Below are positions 28,484-36,998 of a stretch of DNA of 64,000 nt, one piece after another. The position numbers were made by a program, and so were the translations under genes. Position 1 is the first letter of the stretch; every line of letters begins with the position of its first letter. Origin of the DNA: Emticicia agri (GTDB taxonomy: Bacteria; Bacteroidota; Bacteroidia; Cytophagales; Spirosomataceae); the NCBI GenBank assembly GCA_945860265.1, contig CAMAQF010000004.1, forward strand, positions 1-64,000, written 5' to 3'. The notes below the pieces were generated by a model that had not been told where the DNA came from, searched no databases, and saw only the letters and a program-made list of their open reading frames with translations.

Positions 28484-29644
28484 ATGATAGCTTGTTCGAA
28501 ATGTGGTAAAGTTGAAACTATCGTAAAGTCGGGTTTTGTAAGAGGTAAACAAAGACTTTATTGTAAAGACTGTGAATTGTATTTTTCGGTAACTCCGCCA
28601 AATGTTAATTCCAGTAAAAAACATCATCAAACCACGATTGTAGATATTGCTAAAACTTTAGGTATTTCGCCATCAACTGTTTCTAGGGCTTTGAATAATA
28701 GTCTAGAAATTAATGAAAATACAAGAAATGAGGTAATTAGAGTTGCGAATGAACTTGATTATCGCCCAAATTTACTTGCTCAAAGCTTGCACCGGGGTGA
28801 AACTCACACTATTGGGGTTGTGATTCCTGATATACAACGGCCTTTTTTTGCTGGGGTTGTGGCTGGAATTCAGAAAGTAGCATCAGAAGCTGGTTATAGA
28901 GTAATGATTTGTCAGTCGAATGAATCGCACAATACCGAAACGCTCAATGTTCAAGCACTTATGGCAAGCAGAGTTGATGGACTTTTGATTAGCCACACCA
29001 AGGAAACCAATTCGTTTGAACATATAAAATTACAATTGCGAAAAGGTATACCAATTGTGCATTTTGATAGGGTGTGTGATGAACTCCAAACCGCTAAGGT
29101 AATTCTAGAAGATTTTGAGGGAAGTTTTGCTTTAGTTGAACATCTAATAAAACAAGGTTGTAGGCGTATTGCTGCTTGTGCTGGACCCGAAGATTTATTG
29201 ATAAGTCATAAAAGATTGAATGGATATAAAGCTGCATTACAAAAATACGGTTTGCCTATTGAAGCTGATATTATTTTTCATAGTAGTTTTAAGCAAGAAG
29301 ACTCAATCAATGCCTTGAATAATTGGTTGGATTTAAGCAAACGTCCCGACGGCATTTTTACTGTTCACTATGCCAATGCCATTGAAATGATTATGTCTTT
29401 AAAGCAAAAAGGTATAAAAATTCCGGATGAAATTGCTTTGGCGGCTTTTGGCGATGATTTGGTAGCTTCAATGATTGAACCATCGCTGACTGTATATAAT
29501 CAGTTTCCGTTTACGGTTGGACAAGAAGCGGCCGCAATCTTGATTGACAATATAATTAATAAAGAAACATTTATGCCGTTTACGAAAGTCATTAAAGGTG
29601 AATTAATCGTTCGACAGTCGTCGAAGAAAAACCTGATTAATTAA
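28484..29644 (+). CDS. LacI family transcriptional regulator with N-terminal zinc ribbon
   Basis: 386 residues. The first about 35 form a zinc-ribbon-like unit (CSKCG at residues 4-8, YCKDCELYF at 26-34; C4/C7/C27/C30) like that at the N-terminus of IS1/InsA-type transposase proteins. A LacI helix-turn-helix follows (TTIVDIAKTLGISPSTVSRALNN, about residues 50-72) and hinge (YRPNLLAQSLHRGETHTIGVV). The periplasmic-binding-protein-like sensor domain has AALPLAFGDD-type block IALAAFGDDLVASMIEPSLT. It should control the downstream AKR-GH9-cupin genes and/or the divergent oxidoreductase block. Effector probably a sugar; the ribbon could add DNA or protein contacts. Confidence 0.92.
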   Translation: MIACSKCGKVETIVKSGFVRGKQRLYCKDCELYFSVTPPNVNSSKKHHQTTIVDIAKTLGISPSTVSRALNNSLEINENTRNEVIRVANELDYRPNLLAQSLHRGETHTIGVVIPDIQRPFFAGVVAGIQKVASEAGYRVMICQSNESHNTETLNVQALMASRVDGLLISHTKETNSFEHIKLQLRKGIPIVHFDRVCDELQTAKVILEDFEGSFALVEHLIKQGCRRIAACAGPEDLLISHKRLNGYKAALQKYGLPIEADIIFHSSFKQEDSINALNNWLDLSKRPDGIFTVHYANAIEMIMSLKQKGIKIPDEIALAAFGDDLVASMIEPSLTVYNQFPFTVGQEAAAILIDNIINKETFMPFTKVIKGELIVRQSSKKNLIN

Positions 29645-29678
29645 AATTTAAAGTTAAATAAATATTCTAAACTCTTTT

Positions 29679-30665
29679 ATGAAATACAGGAAATTAGGTA
29701 AAACAGGTTTTGAAATCTCTGAAATTAGTCTTGGCACATGGCAAGTAGGAGGCGTTTGGGGCGATGAATTTAGTCATGAAAATGCCGAAAAAATATTGAA
29801 TTCAGCAGTTGATGTTGGAATTAATTTTATAGATACGGCTGATGTTTATGGTGATGGAGAAAGTGAAAAAGCCGTAGGTCGATTTGTAAAAAATCGTTCT
29901 GAACGCATTTATGTGGCTACTAAATGTGGTCGCCAACTCAATCCACATACAAATGAAGCATATCAACCTGCTGTTTTACGCAAATTCGTTGAAAATAGCC
30001 TCAAAAACATGGGTCTCGAAACCCTCGATTTGATTCAGCTCCATTGCCCACCAACCGAAGTTTATTATCGCCCCGAAATTTTTGAATTGTTTGATAGACT
30101 AAAAGACGAAGGCAAAATTTTGAATCTCGGAATTAGTGTTGAAAAAGTTGAGGAAGCATTGAAAGGAATTGAATTTGATAACGTTACGACGGTTCAGATA
30201 ATTTTCAATACTTTCCGCCAACGCCCTTCTGAATTATTCTTTGAACAAGCAAAAAAGAAAGATATAGGAGTAATTGTACGTGTGCCTTTGGCAAGTGGCT
30301 TGTTGACAGGTAAATTTTCGAAGCAATCTACATTTACTGCTGGCGACCACCGAAACTTTAATAGAAATGGTGAAATGTTTGATAAAGGCGAAACTTTTTC
30401 GGGTATTGATTACGAAACAGGGCTCGCTGCCGTTGGAGAATTGAAAGAATCATTTCCAAATCAAGCTAATTTAGCTCCTATTGCATTGAAATGGATTTTG
30501 GGTTTTGATGCCGTAAGTACTATTATACCTGGTGCTTCTCGACCCGAGCAAGTATCGGCCAATGTGGCTGCCTTAGATTTTCCTGACTTGAATGCTGTGC
30601 AAATTTCTCATATTAATTCAATTTATGAAAAACACATCAAGAATTTGGTACATCATTTATGGTAG
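29679..30665 (+). CDS. Aldo/keto reductase
   Basis: A 328-residue NADPH-dependent TIM-barrel oxidoreductase. The catalytic tetrad is visible: Asp and Tyr in FIDTADVYGDGESEKAVG, Lys in VATKCGRQ, and His in LIQLHCPP. The cofactor-binding STIIPGASRPEQVSAN block is at the C-terminus. No signal peptide, so cytoplasmic. It starts 34 bp after the LacI gene and precedes GH9, implying regulation by LacI and a role in sugar or aldehyde reduction. Substrate unknown. Confidence 0.9.
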   Translation: MKYRKLGKTGFEISEISLGTWQVGGVWGDEFSHENAEKILNSAVDVGINFIDTADVYGDGESEKAVGRFVKNRSERIYVATKCGRQLNPHTNEAYQPAVLRKFVENSLKNMGLETLDLIQLHCPPTEVYYRPEIFELFDRLKDEGKILNLGISVEKVEEALKGIEFDNVTTVQIIFNTFRQRPSELFFEQAKKKDIGVIVRVPLASGLLTGKFSKQSTFTAGDHRNFNRNGEMFDKGETFSGIDYETGLAAVGELKESFPNQANLAPIALKWILGFDAVSTIIPGASRPEQVSANVAALDFPDLNAVQISHINSIYEKHIKNLVHHLW

Positions 30666-30728
30666 TCTATTTCGTTTCAAAAGTATTAGTCAAAATTTTG
30701 GTTCAATCTTAAGAAAATATTTCGTTTA

Positions 30729-32480
30729 ATGAAGAAATTCAGCCCTGTAATTAAAACTATTGCCTTTTTGATGGCGTATATCCCTTTGGTTTATGCTCAA
30801 AATCCGAATATACGGATTAATCAAGTTGGCTTTTATCCTAGTGCCACAAAAATAGCTGTTTGGGTAGGCAATCAGTATGAGAACTTTTATTTGTTTGATG
30901 TCATCAGCATGGATACGGTTTTTAAGGGAAAGCTTTCAAAGCAAAGAGTAAACGCTATTTCTCAAAAAACTACCCAAATTGCAGATTTTTCAACATTTAC
31001 TAAATCAGGAAAGTATTTCTTGGGTATTCCTGAAGTAGGTGTTTCTTATACCTTTGAAATTAAAACCAATGTGCATCGTGAAGCCGCAAAGGCTGCTTTA
31101 AAAGCTTTTTATTTTCAAAGAGCTTCTGCTTTTTTACCTGAAAAATATGCAGGAAAATGGCATCGAGAAGCAGGACACCCCGACAATAAAGTGTTGATTC
31201 ATGCCTCAGCGGCAACGTCTCAGCGTCCCGAAGGAATGCTCATTTCTTCACCAAAAGGTTGGTATGATGCCGGAGATTACAATAAATATATTGTTAATTC
31301 TGGCATCACAATGGCAACTTTACTTTCACTTTATGAAGATTATCCTGTCTTTTTCAAAACTTTTGAAGCCAATATTCCAGAAAGTGGCAATAAGATTCCA
31401 GATGTATTAGATGAAACGTTATGGAATTTACGTTGGATGCTTACTATGCAAGACCCAAATGATGGAGGTGTTTATCATAAGTTAACCAATCCTTCGTTTG
31501 ATGGAATGCTTATGCCTGAAAAAGCCACAAAACTTCGTTATTTAATTCAAAAAAATACAATTGCAACATTAGATTTTGCCGCAGTAATGGCTCAGGCAAG
31601 TCGAATTTTTAAGGATTATAAAAAAGAGCTTCCAGGTTTAGCCGATTCTTGTTTAATTGCTTCGATTAAAGCTTGGAATTGGGCAAAAGAAAATCCTAAA
31701 GTTGTATATCGTCAGAATGAAATGAATAAAAATTTTGAGCCTGATATTGTTACTGGTGGTTATGAAGACAAAAGCGATGCAGATGAATGGATTTGGGCAG
31801 CTACCGAACTCTATATTACCACAAAAGATGATAATTATTACACGGCGATTGAACTTTACCCCAATAAACCTTTTTCGATTCCAACTTGGAATCAAGTACA
31901 ATTATTAGCTTATTATTCTCTTTTAAGAAATGAAAAAAAACTTACAGATTTAGCTAGAAATGATTTACCAAATTTAAAGAAAAGGCTTACCGATTTTGGT
32001 GATGAATTATTATTAGGTATTGATAATCAAGCTTTTAATACAGTTATGGGAAAATCTTCCAAAGATTTCATGTGGGGTAGTAGCTCTTATGCAGCAAATC
32101 AAGGTATTGCTCTTTTGCAGGTCTATAAAATAAATGCTGATAAAAAGTATCTCGCCGCTGCATTGGGTAATTTAGACTATTTATTGGGGAGAAATGCCAC
32201 AGGATATTCATTTTTAACAGGTTTTGGAAATAAAAAAGTAATGTTTCCGCATCATCGTCAGTCGGAAGCAGATGGAATTATAGAACCAATTCCCGGTTTG
32301 CTATCTGGTGGGCCAAACCCTGGTCAACAGGATAAGTGTGAAGGTTATCCAAGCAAAATTGCGGATGAGTCATTTTTGGATGTATCATGCTCATATTCAA
32401 CCAACGAAATTGCAATAAACTGGAATGCACCGATGGTCTATTTAACGGCCGCTATCGAAGCTTTGCAGAAGAGTTTTTAA
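30729..32480 (+). CDS. Glycoside hydrolase family 9 (endoglucanase-like)
   Basis: 583 residues, Sec signal ending VYAQ (about residue 24). An N-terminal CelD-type Ig-like domain (IRINQVGFYPSATKIAVWVG, about 27-110) is followed by the (alpha/alpha)6 barrel. GWYDAGDYNKYIVNSG holds the catalytic Asp pair, YLLGRNATGYSFLTGFG and PHHRQS form the substrate-binding block, and STNEIAINWNAPMVYLTAA carries the general-acid Glu. Family members act on beta-1,4-glucans or release disaccharides or glucosamine. No carbohydrate-binding module. Lies in the LacI-AKR-GH9-cupin run. Confidence 0.93.
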   Translation: MKKFSPVIKTIAFLMAYIPLVYAQNPNIRINQVGFYPSATKIAVWVGNQYENFYLFDVISMDTVFKGKLSKQRVNAISQKTTQIADFSTFTKSGKYFLGIPEVGVSYTFEIKTNVHREAAKAALKAFYFQRASAFLPEKYAGKWHREAGHPDNKVLIHASAATSQRPEGMLISSPKGWYDAGDYNKYIVNSGITMATLLSLYEDYPVFFKTFEANIPESGNKIPDVLDETLWNLRWMLTMQDPNDGGVYHKLTNPSFDGMLMPEKATKLRYLIQKNTIATLDFAAVMAQASRIFKDYKKELPGLADSCLIASIKAWNWAKENPKVVYRQNEMNKNFEPDIVTGGYEDKSDADEWIWAATELYITTKDDNYYTAIELYPNKPFSIPTWNQVQLLAYYSLLRNEKKLTDLARNDLPNLKKRLTDFGDELLLGIDNQAFNTVMGKSSKDFMWGSSSYAANQGIALLQVYKINADKKYLAAALGNLDYLLGRNATGYSFLTGFGNKKVMFPHHRQSEADGIIEPIPGLLSGGPNPGQQDKCEGYPSKIADESFLDVSCSYSTNEIAINWNAPMVYLTAAIEALQKSF

Positions 32481-32505
32481 TATTTTACTATTTAACCTAG
32501 TTTTT

Positions 32506-33303
32506 ATGAAAAATTTTGAGATTTTAATTATTGTAATGTTTTTTGTTCAAAGTGTTGTGTATTCACAAGGCAAACTTATCGAATCGAAGGTTTACAAATG
32601 GGATGATTTGGTGCTTGCAAATAGACCTCAAGGTGAAGCTCGACAAATTTTTGAAGGAACAACGCCACATTTTAAACTTTGTAAAGTTCATGCCTCAACA
32701 CTTCTTCCAAAAGGACGAATGCGTCCAGAAGCATACAGACAAGAAAATGAAGAGTTAATTATTGTGAAAGAAGGCGAATTAACCGTAACTATTGAAGGTA
32801 AAACGAAAGTTTTGAAGGCAGGTGGAATTGCTCTTATTATGTCCGGAGATATGCGAGAAAATGTTAATATGAGCGATAATAATACCACTTATTATGTATT
32901 TCAACTAAATTCTGTTGAGCCAGTTGATATTGAAAGAGGTAAAAAAGCAGGAGGTTCTTTATTGCTAAATTGGGATGAAATTGCTTTCAAATCACACGAA
33001 AAAGGAGGTAGAAGAGATTTTTTTAATCGACCTACAAGTATGTGTAAGCGATTTGAAATGCATGTTACCACCCTAAAAGAAGGTTTGATGAGCCATGATG
33101 CCCATCAACATAACCCAGCAGAAATTATTTTTTTAATAAATAGCCAAGAAAACGAAAAAGATAGTAAAGCACAAGAAACTATCAATGGCGTTTGGCAAGA
33201 CTCAAAAGTTGGCGATATAATATTTTTACAATCAAATGATTTACACGGTATCAAAAACGTTGGCAAAGGAACTTGTACCTACTTTGCTTTTCAGTTTGAC
33301 TAG
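32506..33303 (+). CDS. Exported double-cupin protein
   Basis: 265 residues with a Sec signal (to about residue 21) and two cupin halves. The first has EELIIVKEGELTVTIEGKTKVLKAGGIALIMSG (about 85-120); the second has HDAHQHNPAEIIFLIN and DIIFLQSNDLHGIKNVGKG (about 200-260), with potential metal ligands His/His/Glu and His. The start is 25 bp after GH9, so probably the last gene of the LacI-led operon. Function unknown; cupins with signal peptides often occur in sugar-acid or polysaccharide loci. Confidence 0.8.
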   Translation: MKNFEILIIVMFFVQSVVYSQGKLIESKVYKWDDLVLANRPQGEARQIFEGTTPHFKLCKVHASTLLPKGRMRPEAYRQENEELIIVKEGELTVTIEGKTKVLKAGGIALIMSGDMRENVNMSDNNTTYYVFQLNSVEPVDIERGKKAGGSLLLNWDEIAFKSHEKGGRRDFFNRPTSMCKRFEMHVTTLKEGLMSHDAHQHNPAEIIFLINSQENEKDSKAQETINGVWQDSKVGDIIFLQSNDLHGIKNVGKGTCTYFAFQFD

Positions 33304-33602
33304 AGGATATTGATTAGGTTTTATACGAAAAAGGCACAGAGTTGCTAAGGTTCAGAGGCGACAGTCGCTCGGTGCAAATTGCTAATAATGAGGCAATTAA
33401 ATATTTGAATTTTCGCAAACCATTTTTGGTTAAGTATAAAAATCAAAATGTGTACGTTTGTACGATTTTATTTTTCTTGAAATATACGTTCTAAACCCTA
33501 AGTTCGTCGCAAAAAATTACCATTTTGTCTAACACAACTTATTTATAATCAAATCTTTAGATAGATTTAGTAATAGTTTACTTTTCAACGTGATTTATAA
33601 AA
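33304..33602. other. Intergenic region with short GC-rich hairpin
   Basis: No ORF supported. GCGAC-A-GTCGC at 33358-33368 is a perfect small hairpin close after the cupin gene, in a locally GC-richer patch (about 33330-33375). The rest is AT-rich leader of the next gene. Confidence 0.35.
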
Positions 33603-34115
33603 ATGAAACGAAGAACTGCACTCAAAAATGTGCTTTCTACCGCAGGATTTATTACACTCCCTGCGTGGGGAAATAGCTGGAATTCAGAAACTTTCATACA
33701 AACGACCTCAATTTTTACTCAAAATCAGGCAAAAACTCTTGATATTTTGGTTGATGCCTTGATTCCAAGTTCAGAAATAATCGGAGCAAAAGATTTAGGT
33801 ACATCGGCATTTATTGATAAAATGTTGGGCGATTGTTATGAAAAAAAAGTGCAAGAAAACTTTAAGATTAGCTTAGAAAATGCCGAAAAATTGGCAAAAG
33901 AAACTTTTTCAAAGTCGCTCGCCGATTGCGAAAAACTACTGTTGAACGAGCTTTTATTTAAACTTTCTGCTTCGGTCGATACTCAACAAAAAGACTTTTT
34001 TTCACTTTTAAAACAACTCACTGTTTTGGCTTATACCACTTCTGAGTATGTAATGACAAAGCATTATAATTACGTAATGGCACCTGGTCATTATTATGGC
34101 TGTGTGAATGTTTAA
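33603..34115 (+). CDS. Gluconate 2-dehydrogenase subunit 3 family protein
   Basis: 170 residues. Tat-like signal KRRTALKNVLSTAGFITLPAWG, then the subunit-3 pattern TLDILVDALIPSSEIIGAKDLGTSAFIDKML and a C-terminus ending NYVMAPGHYYGCVNV. In known enzymes this small subunit helps export and stabilise a GMC flavoprotein. The GMC gene follows 103 bp downstream, supporting a two-subunit periplasmic dehydrogenase (gluconate, fructose or glucoside 3-dehydrogenase type). Confidence 0.85.
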   Translation: MKRRTALKNVLSTAGFITLPAWGNSWNSETFIQTTSIFTQNQAKTLDILVDALIPSSEIIGAKDLGTSAFIDKMLGDCYEKKVQENFKISLENAEKLAKETFSKSLADCEKLLLNELLFKLSASVDTQQKDFFSLLKQLTVLAYTTSEYVMTKHYNYVMAPGHYYGCVNV

Positions 34116-34218
34116 GTTTTTGGCTATAAGTTGTTTGCCATTAGTTTTTTAGGGATTAAAAAAGTATGTATTTTCAATGCTAAAAGACTAATTCTTTTAG
34201 TTAAAAGCAATTAAAAGT

Positions 34219-35928
34219 ATGAGTTTTCTAAATATAGATTCAGTTAAAAAGCGAACTTTCGATGCGATTGTCATAGGTTCGGGTATTAGTGGTGGTTGGT
34301 CAGCCAAGGAATTGTGTGACCGAGGTCTAAAAACCTTGATCTTGGAGCGAGGACGTGACGTTAAACACGTAACAGATTATCCAACAACGATGAAAAATCC
34401 ATGGGAATTTGAGCATCGTGGTCAAGTTCCTTTGGAAATCAGAAATCAATATCAAAGCGGTCGTACAAGTTTTATGCGAGAAGAAACTTTGCATTGGGCA
34501 TTAAAACCAGACGAACAACCATTTGTGGAAGAAAAGCCTTTTCAATGGACTCGCGGCTATCATGTAGGCGGAAAGTCTTTGCTTTGGGCAAGACAAACCC
34601 AACGTTGGTCAGATTTAGATTTTGAAGGCCCAAAACGTGACGGTTATGCTGTCGATTGGCCAATTAGATACGCCGATTTAGCTCCTTGGTATAGTCATGT
34701 TGAAAAATTTGCTGGAATTTCAGGAAATAAAGATAATTTACCACAGTTGCCAGATGGCGATTTTTTGCCAGCCTTCGAGATGAGTTGCGTCGAACAACAT
34801 TTTAGAGACGTGGTGGGAAAAACCTACATAGACCGCCCAATCATTCACGGTCGTTGTGCACACGTTACTGAGCCAAAACAAATACATTATGACCAAGGAC
34901 GTGCATCTTGTCAAAACCGAAATCTTTGTAACCGTGGTTGTCCTTATGGTGGATATTTTAGTAGTAATTCTTCGACTTTGCCATGGGCGATGAAAACTGG
35001 CAAAATGATTCTCAGGCCGCATTCGGTAGTTCATTCAATCATTTATGATGAAAAAAAACAGAAAGCGACTGGCGTAAGAGTAGTCGATGCCAGTACCAAA
35101 GAAATTATAGAGTATTACGCAAAAATTATTTTTGTCAATGCTTCTTCAATAAATTCTAATATGATTTTGATGAATTCTATCTCAAATCGTTTTCGGAATG
35201 GCCTTGGAAATGATAGCGGAACACTTGGGAAATATTTTGCATGTCATAATTACAGAGGAAAACTCAGTGCAGACGTAGAAGGTTTTTTAGAAAAAAAGAC
35301 TAATGGTAAAAATCCAAGTAATGCGTATTTGCCACGTTTTAGAAATCTGTACAAACAAGAAACTGATTTTCTGAGAGGATATTCTGTAGGTATTGGTAGT
35401 GGTCGAGGTTTAGGGCAAAACAGTAGTGGAGTGGGAGAAGAATTAAAGCAAAATCTATTGAATCCAAAACTTGGAAATTGGCATATAAGTAGTTGGATGC
35501 AAGGCGAAACCGTACCAATTGAAAGCAATCATTTAAGACTTCACGAAACTCTTAAAGATAAGTATGGTATTCCACAACTGGTTACGTCGGTTGCTTGGAC
35601 AGAAAACGATGATAAAATGGTGAAAGATTATATCAAAGAAATGACAGAAATGTTTACATTAGCAGGCTTTAAGAATGTCAGAGGGGGAGATTCTCATTCA
35701 AATCCAGGCTCCGATATTCACGAAATGGGTGGCGTAAGAATGGGAGTTGATCCAAAAACTTCAATGCTCAATAAATGGAATCAATTACATGCCTGTAATA
35801 ATGTATTTGTTACTGATGGTGCGTGTATGACTTCAACTAGCACACAAAATCCATCTTTGACGTACATGGCTCTTACTGCTCGTGCCGTTGATTATGCTGT
35901 AAAAGAATTAAAAAAACGTAATTTATAG
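34219..35928 (+). CDS. GMC family oxidoreductase (dehydrogenase large subunit)
   Basis: 569 residues, FAD-dependent. N-terminal dinucleotide motif DAIVIGSGISGGWSAKELCDRG then ILERGRD; C-terminal GMC block with SDIHEMGGVRMGVDP and FVTDGACMTSTSTQNPSLTY, where the conserved His/Asn pair resides. A Cys cluster, CQNRNLCNRGCPYGG (about residues 233-247), resembles the Cys region that ligates an Fe-S cluster in some FAD glucose dehydrogenases; this is an inference. No own signal peptide, so export would be by hitch-hiking on the Tat-signalled subunit 3. Likely oxidises a sugar or glycoside; acceptor could be one of the cytochrome-domain proteins. Confidence 0.9.
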   Translation: MSFLNIDSVKKRTFDAIVIGSGISGGWSAKELCDRGLKTLILERGRDVKHVTDYPTTMKNPWEFEHRGQVPLEIRNQYQSGRTSFMREETLHWALKPDEQPFVEEKPFQWTRGYHVGGKSLLWARQTQRWSDLDFEGPKRDGYAVDWPIRYADLAPWYSHVEKFAGISGNKDNLPQLPDGDFLPAFEMSCVEQHFRDVVGKTYIDRPIIHGRCAHVTEPKQIHYDQGRASCQNRNLCNRGCPYGGYFSSNSSTLPWAMKTGKMILRPHSVVHSIIYDEKKQKATGVRVVDASTKEIIEYYAKIIFVNASSINSNMILMNSISNRFRNGLGNDSGTLGKYFACHNYRGKLSADVEGFLEKKTNGKNPSNAYLPRFRNLYKQETDFLRGYSVGIGSGRGLGQNSSGVGEELKQNLLNPKLGNWHISSWMQGETVPIESNHLRLHETLKDKYGIPQLVTSVAWTENDDKMVKDYIKEMTEMFTLAGFKNVRGGDSHSNPGSDIHEMGGVRMGVDPKTSMLNKWNQLHACNNVFVTDGACMTSTSTQNPSLTYMALTARAVDYAVKELKKRNL

Positions 35929-35978
35929 TAGCAAAATTTTCTAAATTATACTTTAAAATTCAACTTCAAATTAATAAA

Positions 35979-36845
35979 ATGAAAAAACTTGCAATTTCAA
36001 CATCATGTGCTTTACTTTTTGTGCTTACTTTCTCCCAAGAAACTTTTGCCCAACCAAGTAGCAAAAACCTTTATACCTATCCATTTGGCGTACAAGCCTA
36101 TACATTCAGAAATCATTTTCCGAATGATGTATCGGGAACTTTGGATAAAATTAAAAAAATGGGTATAACCGAAATAGAAACGAGTGGAGCAAAAGGCGTT
36201 ACAGACGAAGAATATAAAAAAATGTGCGATGCTCGTGGAATTGCGATTCCTTCAATTGGAGCTGGTTATGACCAATTAGAAAAACTTTCGATGGATATTG
36301 TTAAGAAAGCTAAGGTTTTCGGAGCAAAATATGTAATGTGTGCTTGGATTCCCCACAAAGGTGATAATTTTACAATCGAAGATGCTCAGAAAGCAGTTGA
36401 GGTATTCAATAAAGCTGGTAAGTTTTTAAAAGATAACGGTCTAACTTTCTGCTATCACCCACATGGATATGAATTCCGTCCTTATGAAAAAGGAACTTTA
36501 CTTGATTATATGGTTAAAAATACAAATCCTGAAGATGTATCTTTTGAAATGGATGTTTTGTGGGTGCTTCACGGCGGCGGAAATCCTGTAAAATTATTGA
36601 AAACATACGGTAATCGTTGGAAATTGATGCACGTAAAAGATTTGAAAAAAGGAATTGTTGGGAATTTTTCAGGAAATACACCCGCTGAAAATGACGTAGT
36701 TTTAGGAACTGGTCAAGCTGATTGGAAAAATATTTTTAAACTCTCTAAAAAGTTCGGTATTAAGCATTATTTTATTGAAGATGAAAGTGAGCACGAACTC
36801 GAAAATGTTCCTTTAAGTATTGAATATTTGAAGAATTTGAAGTAA
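35979..36845 (+). CDS. Exported sugar phosphate isomerase/epimerase-like TIM barrel
   Basis: 288 residues with Sec signal ending TFAQ (about residue 24). The xylose-isomerase-like barrel shows metal-site style residues in FCYHPHGYEFRP, SFEMDVLWVLHGGGNPV, KLMHVKDLKKG and HYFIEDES. Members include epimerases and 3-keto-glycoside beta-eliminating lyases. The signal peptide excludes a phosphorylated cytoplasmic substrate. It follows the GMC gene by 50 bp, so it may process a sugar oxidised by that enzyme. Terminator immediately downstream. Confidence 0.87.
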   Translation: MKKLAISTSCALLFVLTFSQETFAQPSSKNLYTYPFGVQAYTFRNHFPNDVSGTLDKIKKMGITEIETSGAKGVTDEEYKKMCDARGIAIPSIGAGYDQLEKLSMDIVKKAKVFGAKYVMCAWIPHKGDNFTIEDAQKAVEVFNKAGKFLKDNGLTFCYHPHGYEFRPYEKGTLLDYMVKNTNPEDVSFEMDVLWVLHGGGNPVKLLKTYGNRWKLMHVKDLKKGIVGNFSGNTPAENDVVLGTGQADWKNIFKLSKKFGIKHYFIEDESEHELENVPLSIEYLKNLK

Positions 36846-36851
36846 AAATTG

Positions 36852-36880
36852 AAAAGCCAAGCTGTAGTTTGGCTTTTATT
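36852..36880 (+). terminator. Terminator after TIM-barrel gene
   Basis: AAAAGCCAA pairs with TTGGCTTTT across a loop of about 8 nt, ending in a short T stretch. Confidence 0.7.
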
Positions 36881-36998
36881 AGAATATTCATTTTGAGTAA
36901 CAAATTCCTACATTGTTTATCTTGTAAAAGTTTTAAAATATAAAGTTTTTTCATAAATTTTGATATTACTGATGAGCTTCACCAAACCCTTTAAATGT

